NCBI GenBank assembly: GCA_902615995.1 | Contig: CACMRF010000001.1 | Span: forward strand, 1 to 64,000 | DNA: 64,000 nucleotides | Direction of reading: 5' to 3' | Source of the DNA: an uncultured SAR116 cluster alpha proteobacterium | GTDB taxonomy: Bacteria > Pseudomonadota > Alphaproteobacteria > Puniceispirillales > Marisalimonadaceae | Shown here: one piece after another, positions 10,279 to 20,839 of the stretch | Numbering within the stretch: position 1 is the first letter of the stretch | Layout of the letters: each line of letters begins with the position of its first letter | The notes under the pieces: generated by a model | Database searches by the model: none | The model's input: the letters and a program-made list of their open reading frames with translations, nothing else | Told to the model about the DNA's origin: nothing | Made by a program: the position numbers and the translations under genes

Positions 10279-11535
10279 ATGAAAAATCCAAGTACGTTAA
10301 CTCAAAAAATGTTATTTGTCTTTTTGCCTTTTTCAGCTGGTTACTTTTTGTCATATGTTTACAGATCTACTAATGCAATTTTAGCTCCTTATCTTAACCA
10401 AGACTTAGGAATTAATGCGGAACAACTTGGCCTAATTACTTCAGTTTATTTTTTAACATTTGCTTTATTTCAATTACCATTAGGAATTCTACTTGATAAA
10501 TTTGGAGCAAGAAAAGTACAAACGGTTTTGTTTTTTATAGCATCATTGGGTGCATCATTATTTGCATTAGGTGATTCTATATTTTCTTTAACGGTAGGAA
10601 GAGGTTTAATAGGCTTAGGCGTTTCTGGTGCTCTAATGGGCGCTTTTAAAGCGATGTCTATTTGGTTTCCAAAAGAACGACTAAGTTTATTAGTTGCATT
10701 ATTTTTAGCTGTGGGAGGATTAGGAGCAATCTCATCATCATCACCTTTAGAATATCTACTTCAAATAACTGATTGGAGAACTATTTATTTTGCTTTATCT
10801 TTAACAACCTTTATAGTTGGTTTTTTAATTTTTATAATTGTGCCAGAAAAAAAAATTATATATGAAAAAGAAGAACCAGTATTAAAAGTTCTTAAAATAA
10901 TTTACACTAACTATCATTTTTGGAGAGCTGGCCCTTTAGCAGGTTTGGTAGGTGGAACAACAATGGCAATTCAAGGCTTATGGGCAGGGCCATGGCTTGC
11001 TGATGTTGGAAAATTTAGTCAAACAGAAATAGCTGAAATCCTTTTTTTGTTCACAGTATCTATGACAATTGGAATTATACTTATGGGTATCATATCAGAT
11101 AATTTAAGACGAAAAAATATTTCAACGATTAGTGTAATGGTTGGAATGATAATTATATTAATCATCCCAACTGTAGTTATAACTTTCGGGTTGCTTCCAA
11201 AAGCAATATGGCCGTGGGTTTTGTTTAGCTTAACCTCTTTTTGTGCAACATTATCATACTCAGGATTAAGTGACTATTTTCCATTAAATTACGCAGGAAG
11301 AGTCTCAACAGCTGTAAATTTAATAACATTTATGGTTGCCTTCATTGCTCAATATGCGATAGGAGCAATAATGCAATTTATTGATCCAGGCAAAATGACT
11401 GGATACTCATTATTCTCTTACCAAGTAAGCTTTGGTGTTTTTCTTGGTTTAATAATAATTTTATTAATTAATTATTTTATAATGACGTATTTTAAAAGCA
11501 CTAAGGATAATATCTCTGGCATTCCCAAAGGTTAG
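10279..11535 (+). CDS. Major facilitator superfamily transporter
   Basis: About 12 TM segments, LGILLDKFGARKVQ loop motif. Confidence 0.9.
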   Translation: MKNPSTLTQKMLFVFLPFSAGYFLSYVYRSTNAILAPYLNQDLGINAEQLGLITSVYFLTFALFQLPLGILLDKFGARKVQTVLFFIASLGASLFALGDSIFSLTVGRGLIGLGVSGALMGAFKAMSIWFPKERLSLLVALFLAVGGLGAISSSSPLEYLLQITDWRTIYFALSLTTFIVGFLIFIIVPEKKIIYEKEEPVLKVLKIIYTNYHFWRAGPLAGLVGGTTMAIQGLWAGPWLADVGKFSQTEIAEILFLFTVSMTIGIILMGIISDNLRRKNISTISVMVGMIIILIIPTVVITFGLLPKAIWPWVLFSLTSFCATLSYSGLSDYFPLNYAGRVSTAVNLITFMVAFIAQYAIGAIMQFIDPGKMTGYSLFSYQVSFGVFLGLIIILLINYFIMTYFKSTKDNISGIPKG

Positions 11536-12094
11536 AGTGATCTGACGGTTTTAAAATAAACCTATCATGTAATCTAAAATCTCCATCTTGCCAAAATTCA
11601 AACTCATTTGGTATAATCTTGAAACCACCCCAATGCTTTGGTCTTGGGACACTCTCATCAAATTTATTTTTGAATTCTTCAACTCTTTTTAATAAGGTCT
11701 CTCTATTTTTTAACGGTTGTGATTGAATAGAAGCCCAAGCACCTATTCTACTGCCTAGTGACCGACTTTCAAAATATTGATCTGATACTTTTTCGGGGAT
11801 TTTATCAATTTCACCAACAACCCTTACTTGACGATTTATAGACTTCCAATAAAAACACAATGCAACTTTACCTGTTTCGAAGATTTCTCTAGATTTTCTG
11901 CTTTCATAATTTGTATAAAAAACAAAGTTTCTATTAATAATATCTTTCAACAAAACTGTTCTTACAGATGGAAATCCATTTTTGGAAACAGTAGCTATTT
12001 GCATAGCGTTAGGATCTCTGATTTCTTTATCTTGTGCCTCTTTGAACCATTTTTGAAATAATTCGATTGGATCTATTTTTTTATCTAATTCCAT
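11501..12094 (-). CDS. pdxH: Pyridoxamine 5'-phosphate oxidase
   Basis: PNAMQIATVSKNGFPSVRTVLLKDI, YTNYESRKSREI, FWQDGDFRLHDRF. Confidence 0.95.
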   Translation of the reverse strand: MELDKKIDPIELFQKWFKEAQDKEIRDPNAMQIATVSKNGFPSVRTVLLKDIINRNFVFYTNYESRKSREIFETGKVALCFYWKSINRQVRVVGEIDKIPEKVSDQYFESRSLGSRIGAWASIQSQPLKNRETLLKRVEEFKNKFDESVPRPKHWGGFKIIPNEFEFWQDGDFRLHDRFILKPSDHSNLWECQRYYP

Positions 12095-12164
12095 AATTTA
12101 TTATGTTCAAATTTTTGCCATATTTATAGGTATTATATAATTTGATTTATAAGGAATTAAAGTA

Positions 12165-12692
12165 ATGAAATTTATATTTAGTATTTTATTTATGTTTTTA
12201 TCTACTGTTAGCTTCTCAAAAACTATAACTACACAAACAAATGGATATATAGAATCAGTAGAAGTTTTAAAAAAATATGTGACTCAGAATATACCTAAAA
12301 GAGAAAAAGTGTGTGAGATTAAAAGAGTACCTTTACAAAAAGCTTCTCAAGGGTTTGGAGCCGATAATTTGATTGGAGCTTTAATTGGGGGTGCAATTGG
12401 AAATAAAATTGGTGAAGGTGGTGGAAAACAAGGATCTACTGCTATAGGTGCTTTGATTGGCTCAGAAATAGTAAGAAATGATAAACAAGCTAGAGCAAGC
12501 AATAATGAATTTGTTGAAAAAGAAGTATGTAGAATTCAAACAATTACATATACAGAGACAACCGAGCAAATAACCGGTTACAAATTGAATATTGATATTG
12601 ACGGCCAAATTTTAGAATTCATAAGTAATAAGTCTTATAATCCCGGCGATACAGTAAACATTAGGAAAAAAATTAGTTATTCTATAGATTAA
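12165..12692 (+). CDS. Glycine-zipper 2TM domain-containing envelope protein
   Basis: N-terminal signal peptide; GALIGGAIGNKIGEGGGKQGSTAIGALIGSEI glycine zipper. Confidence 0.75.
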   Translation: MKFIFSILFMFLSTVSFSKTITTQTNGYIESVEVLKKYVTQNIPKREKVCEIKRVPLQKASQGFGADNLIGALIGGAIGNKIGEGGGKQGSTAIGALIGSEIVRNDKQARASNNEFVEKEVCRIQTITYTETTEQITGYKLNIDIDGQILEFISNKSYNPGDTVNIRKKISYSID

Positions 12693-12764
12693 TTTAAATA
12701 ATTTTATCTGTTTAAATTTATAATTATCTATTATAGTAAATAAACTTATACAAAGTGTATCTAT

Positions 12765-13577
12765 ATGAATAATTTAATGAAAGATAAACGTGGCTTAGTT
12801 ATGGGAGTTGCTAATGACAAGTCCATTGGTTGGGGAATTGCTAAAGCTATTGCTGACCAAGGTGGAGAGCTTGCATTCACTTATCAAGGCGAGGCATTAA
12901 AAAAAAGAGTTATTCCATTAGCAGATAGCGTAAATTCTGATATAGTTCTTCCCTGCGATGTCTCAAATGATAGAGATATTGATAACACTTTTAATAAACT
13001 AAAAAAAGTCTGGCCTACAATTGATTTCTTAGTTCATGCTATTGCTTTCTCAGATAAAGAGGAACTCAAAGGTGAATATATTGATACATCAAGAGAAAAT
13101 TTTATAAATACTATGGATATTTCCGTATATTCATTTACAGCAATTGCTCGTAGAGCATCCGTAATGATGCCTGATGGAGGTTCATTATTAACTTTAAGTT
13201 ATTATGGTGCAGAAAAAGTGATGCCGCATTATAACGTTATGGGTTTAGCTAAATCTGCTCTTGAAGCTTCAGTTAGATACTTAGCTACGGATTTAGGTAA
13301 AGATAAAATTAGAGTAAATAGTATTTCTGCAGGGCCAATTAAAACCCTTGCTGCTAGTGGAATTGGAGATTTTAGATATATTTTAAAATGGAATGAATAT
13401 AATTCACCAATGAAAAGAAATGTAACATTGAACGATGTTGGTGGAAGTGCTGTATATCTGCTTTCTGACATGTCAACCGGTGTATCTGGTGAAACTCACC
13501 ATGTAGATTGTGGTTATCACGTTGTTGGAATGAAATCAATTGATGCCCCTGACATGACACCACCTAAAAATAATTGA
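12765..13577 (+). CDS. fabI: Enoyl-[acyl-carrier-protein] reductase (NADH) FabI
   Basis: [62 protein letters not shown]. Confidence 0.96.
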   Translation: MNNLMKDKRGLVMGVANDKSIGWGIAKAIADQGGELAFTYQGEALKKRVIPLADSVNSDIVLPCDVSNDRDIDNTFNKLKKVWPTIDFLVHAIAFSDKEELKGEYIDTSRENFINTMDISVYSFTAIARRASVMMPDGGSLLTLSYYGAEKVMPHYNVMGLAKSALEASVRYLATDLGKDKIRVNSISAGPIKTLAASGIGDFRYILKWNEYNSPMKRNVTLNDVGGSAVYLLSDMSTGVSGETHHVDCGYHVVGMKSIDAPDMTPPKNN

Positions 13578-13581
13578 TATT

Positions 13582-14676
13582 ATGTCATATAACTCATTTG
13601 GTAATTTATTTAGATTTACAAGCTATGGTGAAAGCCATGGACCAGCTATTGGATGCATAGTTGATGGAGTTCCACCAAATATTAGCCTAAGTGAAAAAGA
13701 TATCCAAAAACTTCTTGATAGGAGAAAACCTGGGCAATCAAAATTTGTAAGTCAAAGGAAAGAAAGTGATAAAGTTGAAATTCTTTCAGGCGTATTTGAA
13801 AATAAAACAACTGGCCATCCCATTGCATTAAATATAAAAAATGAAGATCAAAGAAGTAAAGATTATAACGAAATTGCTAACAAATTTAGACCAAGTCATG
13901 CTGATATAACTTATCATGAAAAATATAAAATTCGTGATTATAGAGGTGGTGGAAGATCAAGTGCAAGAGAAACAGCTGTGAGAGTTGCTGCTGGAGCAAT
14001 TGCTTTTAAAATACTTGAAGAACGTTTTCCAAAACTATTCATTAAAGCTAATGTAATTCAAATAGGAAAACACAAAATTAACAAAGACAATTTTTCATGG
14101 AATGAAGTTGATAATAACCCATTTTTTTGTGCGGACAAAGAAACGGTTCCAGTTTGGGAAAAAGATTTGAATTCATTAAGAAAAAGTGGAAATAGTACTG
14201 GTGCAATTATAGAAATTGTAGCTGAAAATGTCCCAAAAGGTTTAGGGAGCCCTATTTATAAAAAACTTGATTCTCAAATTGCAGAAGGATTGATGTCGAT
14301 AAATGCTGTAAAAGGGGTAGAAATAGGATCAGGTTTCAAATCAGCATCATCTACTGGAAGTGAAAACAATGATGAAATATTTCCAGACAATAACGGTAGA
14401 TATATTTTCAATTCAAATAACGCAGGTGGAATTTTAGGTGGAATTTCAACAGGTCAACCAATAGTTGCTAACTTCGCTGTAAAGCCAACAAGCTCTATAT
14501 TAATAGAAAAAAATTCGGTTGATATTCAAAATCAAAAAACAAAAATTATTACTAAAGGTAGACATGATCCTTGCGTCGGAATTAGAGCTGTACCAATAGC
14601 TGAGGCTATGATGGCTATTATATTAGTAGATCAAATTATGATGCATGAAGCACAAATTGGTTCTTTAGCTAAATAA
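13582..14676 (+). CDS. aroC: Chorismate synthase
   Basis: [51 protein letters not shown]. Confidence 0.98.
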   Translation: MSYNSFGNLFRFTSYGESHGPAIGCIVDGVPPNISLSEKDIQKLLDRRKPGQSKFVSQRKESDKVEILSGVFENKTTGHPIALNIKNEDQRSKDYNEIANKFRPSHADITYHEKYKIRDYRGGGRSSARETAVRVAAGAIAFKILEERFPKLFIKANVIQIGKHKINKDNFSWNEVDNNPFFCADKETVPVWEKDLNSLRKSGNSTGAIIEIVAENVPKGLGSPIYKKLDSQIAEGLMSINAVKGVEIGSGFKSASSTGSENNDEIFPDNNGRYIFNSNNAGGILGGISTGQPIVANFAVKPTSSILIEKNSVDIQNQKTKIITKGRHDPCVGIRAVPIAEAMMAIILVDQIMMHEAQIGSLAK

Positions 14677-14685
14677 ATTTTCAAA

Positions 14686-15420
14686 TTACTTTTTACCATA
14701 AATTAGAAATTCTTTATTGCCTTTTGGCCCAAGTATAGGACTGTCAATAATACCTTTTATACTAAAATCAATTTCATTTTCAAAAAAAGCTGTTATATCA
14801 TCCACAACCATCTGATGGTGTTCAGTATTTTTTACGACACCTCCTTTTCCTAAAAGGGTTTTTCCAATTTCAAATTGTGGTTTAATTAAACTAATTACCC
14901 AGCCATTATTTTTTAAGAATTTAATATTTGGTTTAATGACTTTTTTTAAAGATATAAATGATACATCACAAACAATAGCATCTAACTCATTCCTAACTAT
15001 ATCACTATCTAAATACCTTGCATTTGTTTTCTCTAGAACCTCTACACGAGCGTTATTTCTTAAATTCCAATCTAATTGTCCATAACCAACATCCACACTA
15101 TAAACTTTTTTTGCTCCTTTTTTAATTAATACATCTGTAAAACCTCCTGTACTAGAACCTATATCCATTGCTATTATACCAGTACAATCAACTTCAAAGT
15201 CATTTATAGCTTTATCTAGTTTGTAGCCTCCACGTGAAACCCACATTTTATCTTTTTGTTTTAAAATTAAATTACAATTTATTTCGACTTTGGTGCCTGG
15301 CTTATCAATCCTTTGTGAATCAATAAATACATTACCTGATAAAATTAGTCCGATTGCTTCTTGTCTACTTTTTACAAGATTTTTATCAAAGAGCAATTTA
15401 TCAATACGGACTTTAGTTAT
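14686..15420 (-). CDS. tlyA: TlyA family rRNA methyltransferase (S4 + FtsJ-like); start proposed at ATA 15420 rather than the internal TTG 15396
   Basis: S4 domain VRIDKLLFDKNLVKSRQEAIGLILSG, SAM motif AMDIGSSTGGFTDVLIKKGAKKVYSVDVGYGQLDW; S4 consensus residues lie upstream of the first canonical start; AAAGG 8 nt before ATA. Confidence 0.88.
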   Translation of the reverse strand: MTKVRIDKLLFDKNLVKSRQEAIGLILSGNVFIDSQRIDKPGTKVEINCNLILKQKDKMWVSRGGYKLDKAINDFEVDCTGIIAMDIGSSTGGFTDVLIKKGAKKVYSVDVGYGQLDWNLRNNARVEVLEKTNARYLDSDIVRNELDAIVCDVSFISLKKVIKPNIKFLKNNGWVISLIKPQFEIGKTLLGKGGVVKNTEHHQMVVDDITAFFENEIDFSIKGIIDSPILGPKGNKEFLIYGKK

Positions 15421-17365
15421 TTTTATAACCTTTGTTGATCTTTAAATTTAATTTAATTTTTTGAGCTTCTATATCAAATTTAATCTTATTATAAATACCA
15501 TTTGTATCTAAGTTAGCTTCTGTTAATTGTTCATTTTGAGAGGCATGTTCTTGAAATAAATCTGGCAAATTTAAAGTTCTGATTATCTTAGAATTTACAT
15601 TTAATAAATCACTAGAGGTAATAATATTTAAGCAATGAGAGGAAAAACCACCTCGTGAACCTTCTTCAACTATAAATAAAATTTTATGATTTTTATACAG
15701 ATTTAATAAAAGATCTTCATCAATTGGCTTTGCAAATCTAGCATCCGCTACAGTTATATCATATCCCTCAGATTCAAGCTTTTTTGAAACTTCTAATGCT
15801 GTTTCTAATAAAGTTCCAATAGATAAAATAGCTATATCTGTTCCTTCTTTTATTATTCTTCCTTTTCCAATTGGAAGCTTTAGTAGATTTTTTGAAATTT
15901 CCATTCCTGTGGCTTCGCCTCTTGGATATCTGCAAAATATTGGTCCCGAATTATATAAAGAGGATGTATAAACCATGTCTTTTAATTCGTTTTCATCGCT
16001 TGGAGCCATGACAACAACATTTGGCAAACATAGTAAATAAGCTAGGTCAAAAGCTCCAGCATGAGTAGATCCATCTGCACCAACTAAGCCTGCTCTATCT
16101 AACATAAATTTTACAGGTAATTTTTGTATTACTACATCATGAATAACTTGATCATAAGCTCTTTGAAGAAAAGTAGAGTATATTGCAACAAAAGGTTGTA
16201 TACCTTGCGAAGCAAGTCCAGCGGCAAATGTAACAGCATGTTGTTCAGCTATACCAACATCAAAAAATCTATTTTCAAATTTTTCTTTAAATTTATTTAG
16301 ACCTGTGCCTGATGGCATGGCAGCTGTAATTGCTGTTATTTTTTCATTGTCTTCTGCGATATTGCATAATGTATCTGCAAAAACTTCAGTATAAGTTGGA
16401 ACATTTGAAGAAGATTTAGTAGAATTTCCAGTCACAACATTAAATTTTGAAACAGCATGATATTTTTCATCTGACACTTTTGAAAACGGATGACCTTTTC
16501 CTTTTTCAGTAACAACATGAAGTAAAATAGGTCCGTGTCTATATCCATCATTTAAATTTTTTAGAACCTTAACTAGAGTCTCAACATCGTGACCATCTAT
16601 AGGGCCTAAATAAAACATCCCCATTTGGCTAAAAAATGTATTGTCTTGTGTTAAAATATTTCTAGCTATATCCTCAGCTTTTTTTGCTGTTTGACTAATC
16701 TGTTGAGGGAAAATTTCAACCATTTTTTTTGCGATTTCTCTAACAGAATTAAAGGGTTCACTAGACACTATTTTAGACAAATAATTGCTTAAAGCGCCAA
16801 CTGCAGGAGCTATTGACATCCTATTGTCATTTAAAATGATAATCATATCGCTATCTAATATACCTGCATTATTCATAGCTTCATATGCTAATCCAGCACT
16901 CATAGCTCCATCACCAATTACAGCAATAACTTTATTTTTTTCTTTTTTGATATCTCTAGCTACAGCCATACCTAATCCAGCAGAAATAGATGTTGACGAG
17001 TGTCCAGCACCAAAATGATCATGTATTGATTCACTTCTTTTAAGAAAACCAGAGATACCATCTTTTTGTCTTAAAGTGTGAAGATCTTTTCTTCTACCAG
17101 TTAAAATTTTATGTGGATAAGCTTGATGCCCTACATCCCAAATCAATTTATCTTTTGGAGAATTAAATACAAAATGAAGCGCTACAGTTAACTCAACCAC
17201 ACCTAAACCAGCTCCTAAATGGCCACCAGTTTTTGATACAATCTCTATTAATTCCTCTCTCAACTCTGTGGATAAAATTTTCAAATCTTCAATATTAAGA
17301 CTTTTTAAATCTTCAGGAGAGTTTATATTTTCTAAAAATAATTTTTTCTTTTTTTTGTCTATCAT
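15413..17365 (-). CDS. dxs: 1-deoxy-D-xylulose-5-phosphate synthase
   Basis: GGHLGAGLGVVELTVALH, GDGAMSAGLAYEAMNNAG, DRAGLVGADGSTHAGAFD. Confidence 0.98.
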   Translation of the reverse strand: MIDKKKKKLFLENINSPEDLKSLNIEDLKILSTELREELIEIVSKTGGHLGAGLGVVELTVALHFVFNSPKDKLIWDVGHQAYPHKILTGRRKDLHTLRQKDGISGFLKRSESIHDHFGAGHSSTSISAGLGMAVARDIKKEKNKVIAVIGDGAMSAGLAYEAMNNAGILDSDMIIILNDNRMSIAPAVGALSNYLSKIVSSEPFNSVREIAKKMVEIFPQQISQTAKKAEDIARNILTQDNTFFSQMGMFYLGPIDGHDVETLVKVLKNLNDGYRHGPILLHVVTEKGKGHPFSKVSDEKYHAVSKFNVVTGNSTKSSSNVPTYTEVFADTLCNIAEDNEKITAITAAMPSGTGLNKFKEKFENRFFDVGIAEQHAVTFAAGLASQGIQPFVAIYSTFLQRAYDQVIHDVVIQKLPVKFMLDRAGLVGADGSTHAGAFDLAYLLCLPNVVVMAPSDENELKDMVYTSSLYNSGPIFCRYPRGEATGMEISKNLLKLPIGKGRIIKEGTDIAILSIGTLLETALEVSKKLESEGYDITVADARFAKPIDEDLLLNLYKNHKILFIVEEGSRGGFSSHCLNIITSSDLLNVNSKIIRTLNLPDLFQEHASQNEQLTEANLDTNGIYNKIKFDIEAQKIKLNLKINKGYKNN

Positions 17366-17369
17366 TATT

Positions 17370-18296
17370 TTAATGGCTTCTTTTAACTATATAATCTGCT
17401 AGTAATACAAGATTTTTTGCATGATTACCAAAAATATTTAAAGATTCTATTGATTTTTCTAGACTATAATTCATTTTTTGTATTGATTTTTCTTCACCAT
17501 AGTAATTTACAAAGTTTGGCGTTTCGTTAGATTGATCTTGATGAACAGGCTTGCCAAGTTCCTTTGAATTACTATTTAAATCTAATAAATCATCTTTTAT
17601 CTGAAAAGCTAACCCCAAGTTTCTAGAGTAATTTTGTAGCTTTTTTATTTGATCACCTTTTGCATTACAGATTATTGAACTTAAAGTCCCGCAGCATTCT
17701 AAAAGAGATCCTGTTTTCTTTTGTTGAATCCAAAGTATATTATCCTCAATTAAATCATTGTATGTAAAATCTATATCTGCTTGTTGTCCTCCAACCATAC
17801 CACAAAAACCAATAGCTTTTGATAACTCAAAAACTAATTGTGAAATTTTATCTTTATGTTCAAAGTTTTTTGGATTTGAAATCAATTCAAAACCCCAACT
17901 TTGGAGTGCATCTCCAGCTAATATTGCAGTAGCCTCATCAAATTTTTTATGTGTTGATTTTTTTCCTCGTCTATAATCAGAATTATCCATGGCTGGCAAA
18001 TCATCATGAATTAATGAATATGTATGTATGGCTTCTATAGCTGAAGCTATGACAATGAGTTCATCCTTTTTTTTTTTATCAAAAGTTAAATTATTAACGT
18101 CTGAAACAACTTTGCCAACTTCAGTTACAAGAAAACTTCTAATTTTTTTTCCACTTCCTAATATAGAATACTTTATAGCTTGTATAAGTTTCTTGTTTAA
18201 ACCAACATTTCTAGGTAAATTTTTTTTTATAAAATAATCTACTTCTTCACTATTTTTTAATAATGTATTTTGGAAGTTTTTAAATTTTAAATTCAC
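17370..18296 (-). CDS. ispA: Polyprenyl synthetase (geranyl/farnesyl diphosphate synthase, IspA type)
   Basis: IHDDLPAMDNSDYRRGKKSTHKKF (FARM region) and FQIKDDLLD (second Asp-rich motif); between xseB and dxs. Confidence 0.94.
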   Translation of the reverse strand: MNLKFKNFQNTLLKNSEEVDYFIKKNLPRNVGLNKKLIQAIKYSILGSGKKIRSFLVTEVGKVVSDVNNLTFDKKKKDELIVIASAIEAIHTYSLIHDDLPAMDNSDYRRGKKSTHKKFDEATAILAGDALQSWGFELISNPKNFEHKDKISQLVFELSKAIGFCGMVGGQQADIDFTYNDLIEDNILWIQQKKTGSLLECCGTLSSIICNAKGDQIKKLQNYSRNLGLAFQIKDDLLDLNSNSKELGKPVHQDQSNETPNFVNYYGEEKSIQKMNYSLEKSIESLNIFGNHAKNLVLLADYIVKRSH

Positions 18297-18520
18297 TCAT
18301 CTAAACTTTGTTTAAGATTTTTATTTTTATTTTCTTTTTCTTCTATCTCTTCAACTTTTAGCTTGGCTTCATTTAATCTTTTTTCACATTGGTCTTTTAA
18401 AATTGATCCTTTCTCATAAGCTTTGATAGCATCATCAAGAGAAATATCTCCTTTTTCAAGATTGACTACAATATCTTCTAGCTCCTTTAAAGCCTCTTCA
18501 AATGATAATTCTTTTTTCAT
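18293..18520 (-). CDS. xseB: Exodeoxyribonuclease VII small subunit; start moved to internal ATG
   Basis: MKKELSFEEALKELEDIVVNLEKGDISLDDAIKAYEKGSILKDQCEKRLNEAKLKVEEIE. Confidence 0.93.
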   Translation of the reverse strand: MKKELSFEEALKELEDIVVNLEKGDISLDDAIKAYEKGSILKDQCEKRLNEAKLKVEEIEEKENKNKNLKQSLDE

Positions 18521-18548
18521 TTTGTTCCTTAAATTACGATAAATAATT

Positions 18549-19463
18549 TTATCTAGAGGTGTCAATTATTATATGATTTAAACTTTCTCGAATTTGTTTA
18601 AACATGCAATCTTCAAAACCTGAATGAGATCCTTCTTCTACAATTCTTAAATTTGATGCCAACCAATTTTTTGATAGTTTGTAAGCATTGATAGGCGGAC
18701 AAATTATATCATGCCTGCCCTGTATAATGTCACATGGTATTTTACTAACTTTATTTATATTTTTTAAAATAAAACCATCTTTTATAAAACAATTATTCAC
18801 AAAATAATGTGCTTCAATTCTTGCGATTGCTAATGATTGTTCTCCAGACATTTTTCTTTCAACATATTTTAATGTAGAACATGAACTTTCATAGGAATTC
18901 CAATTTGATGCTAAATCATGAACAATTTTTAAATTAGATTGATTTAGATTTTTGTAATACCATTTCAAAATATCTTTTTGCTCTTCTGGAGATATTTTTC
19001 TAGTAAAGTTATTATGTGCTTCAGGAAAAAAACTTTTCATTCCATATAAAAACCAATCAATCTCCTTCTTTGTTCCTAAAAATATGCCTCGTAATATAAA
19101 ACCTAAACAACGATTTGGGTTTTCTATCCCATATAATATACCTAGTGTACTTCCCCAAGATCCTCCAAAAATAAACCATTTATCAATATTTAAGTATTTT
19201 CTTAATTTTTCAATATCTTTTATTAATTCGTTCGTATTGTTGTCTCTTAATTCTGCTAAAGGTAAACTTTTACCAGCACCTCTTTGATCAAAAAAAATAA
19301 CTCTATGAGTTTTTACATTAAATAACTTTCTATGAAAAGATGAAAAACCAGCGCCAGGGCCTCCATGTAAAAACAAAATAGGAATACCATTTGGATTACC
19401 AAATTCTTCATAATATATTTTATGAATATTACTGACTTTTAAGTGACCTTTATTAAAAGTCAA
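18549..19463 (-). CDS. pip: Prolyl iminopeptidase (alpha/beta hydrolase, S33)
   Basis: ILFLHGGPGAGFSSFHRKLF, FFDQRGAGKSLP, FIFGGSWGSTLGILYG. Confidence 0.93.
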   Translation of the reverse strand: MTFNKGHLKVSNIHKIYYEEFGNPNGIPILFLHGGPGAGFSSFHRKLFNVKTHRVIFFDQRGAGKSLPLAELRDNNTNELIKDIEKLRKYLNIDKWFIFGGSWGSTLGILYGIENPNRCLGFILRGIFLGTKKEIDWFLYGMKSFFPEAHNNFTRKISPEEQKDILKWYYKNLNQSNLKIVHDLASNWNSYESSCSTLKYVERKMSGEQSLAIARIEAHYFVNNCFIKDGFILKNINKVSKIPCDIIQGRHDIICPPINAYKLSKNWLASNLRIVEEGSHSGFEDCMFKQIRESLNHIIIDTSR

Positions 19464-19488
19464 AACGAGACCTTACTTAATAGTTTAC

Positions 19489-20007
19489 TTAAGCAGCTTC
19501 TTCAGCGCTATCATCGATAATTTTTTCTAATTTTGTTGCAGCATCAGATTTATCAACATTTTGAACTGCTGCAAACTCACCTGCAAGTCTTTCTAATGCA
19601 GCTTGATACATTTGTCTTTCAGAATAGGATTGTTCGCCTTGATCTTCTTTTTTATATAAATCTCTTACAACTTCAGCCAGAGAGACTAGACTTCCAGAAT
19701 TGATTTTAGTTTCATATTCTTGAGCTCTTCTTGACCACATAAGTTTTTTTACTTTTGCTTTACCTTGAAGTGTCGTAATAGCTTCATCCATTTGAGCCTT
19801 GCTAGAAAGTGTTCTTAAACCAGAAACTTTAGCTTTATCTAATGGCACCCTAAGTGTCATCCTATCTTGCTCAAATCTAATAGCTAATAATTCAAGCTTT
19901 GTACTATCAATTTCTCTTGTTTCCGTTCCGATAATCTTGCCAACACCATGACTTGGATAAACAACAAAATCCCCAGGAATAAAACTATTATCTTTAAGTT
20001 TGGACAA
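19489..20007 (-). CDS. CarD family transcriptional regulator
   Basis: FIPGDFVVYPSHGVGKIIGTE, ...KAKVKKLMWSRRAQEYETKINSGSLVSLAEVVRDLYK. Confidence 0.94.
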   Translation of the reverse strand: MSKLKDNSFIPGDFVVYPSHGVGKIIGTETREIDSTKLELLAIRFEQDRMTLRVPLDKAKVSGLRTLSSKAQMDEAITTLQGKAKVKKLMWSRRAQEYETKINSGSLVSLAEVVRDLYKKEDQGEQSYSERQMYQAALERLAGEFAAVQNVDKSDAATKLEKIIDDSAEEAA

Positions 20008-20101
20008 TTAAATCACCTATAAAGTTAAAATTTGTATATTATTTTGATTAAAAAGTAAGCTTATATCACAAAACAAGACGGAAGTCTATTGAAATCATAT
20101 A

Positions 20102-20422
20102 TTATTCTTTAAAGAATCTTTTAAATTTGTCTTTAACATCAACAAAATCATCAGCATCAGGTGGGGCATCTTTTTTTTCAGTAATATTTGGCCATTTTTC
20201 AGACATGTCTCTATTAAGAACCAGCCATTTTTCAGCTCCATCTTCTGTATCAGACTGTATAGCATCCACAGGGCACTCAGGTTCACATACACCACAATCA
20301 ATACATTCATCAGGATGAATTACAAGCATGTTTTCACCTTCATAAAAACAATCTACAGGGCAAACTTCTACACAATCAGTAAATTTACACTTGATACAAT
20401 TTTCATTAACTATATATGTCAT
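20102..20422 (-). CDS. fdxA: Seven-iron ferredoxin (FdxA type)
   Basis: [54 protein letters not shown]. Confidence 0.96.
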   Translation of the reverse strand: MTYIVNENCIKCKFTDCVEVCPVDCFYEGENMLVIHPDECIDCGVCEPECPVDAIQSDTEDGAEKWLVLNRDMSEKWPNITEKKDAPPDADDFVDVKDKFKRFFKE

Positions 20423-20446
20423 GCGATGGTATATATAATACTTTTT

Positions 20447-20839
20447 TTAAAAGTTTCTACCCATAAATTTTTCTAATTTTCTTCTAAGTGATTTAGTGGG
20501 TCTTCTTCCAAAACTTATCTTTTTAGTAAATTTATTTTCATTATTATTTCTTATAAAAATCGGTGTTACATCTTTATAGTGAACAATAGCTTCTTTGAAT
20601 GGACCCCTTCGTAATGGAATTTTTAAAATTTTTATCTGTTTAATTAATTTTTCATTTTTAATGTTAATGACATCCCCAATTTCAACAACTTTATTTTTCT
20701 TTTTAATTAAAAAATTATTTACTTTGCATGAACCCTTTTCAATTGCTTTTGTTGCCATTCCTCTAGTTTTAAAAATCCTTAAATAGTATAGTAGTTGATC
20801 TAGCCTAATATTTAAATCTGATAGATCTTTAGTTGTCAT
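20447..20839 (-). CDS. S4 domain RNA-binding protein (HslR/Hsp15-like)
   Basis: IRLDQLLYYLRIFKTRGMATKAIEKGSCKVNN S4 motif. Confidence 0.85.
   Translation of the reverse strand: MTTKDLSDLNIRLDQLLYYLRIFKTRGMATKAIEKGSCKVNNFLIKKKNKVVEIGDVINIKNEKLIKQIKILKIPLRRGPFKEAIVHYKDVTPIFIRNNNENKFTKKISFGRRPTKSLRRKLEKFMGRNF

Noticed and set aside
20095-20310. 71-aa minus-strand ORF overlapping fdxA in another frame
   Set aside because: Overlaps the unambiguous ferredoxin gene; Met/Leu-rich out-of-frame translation.
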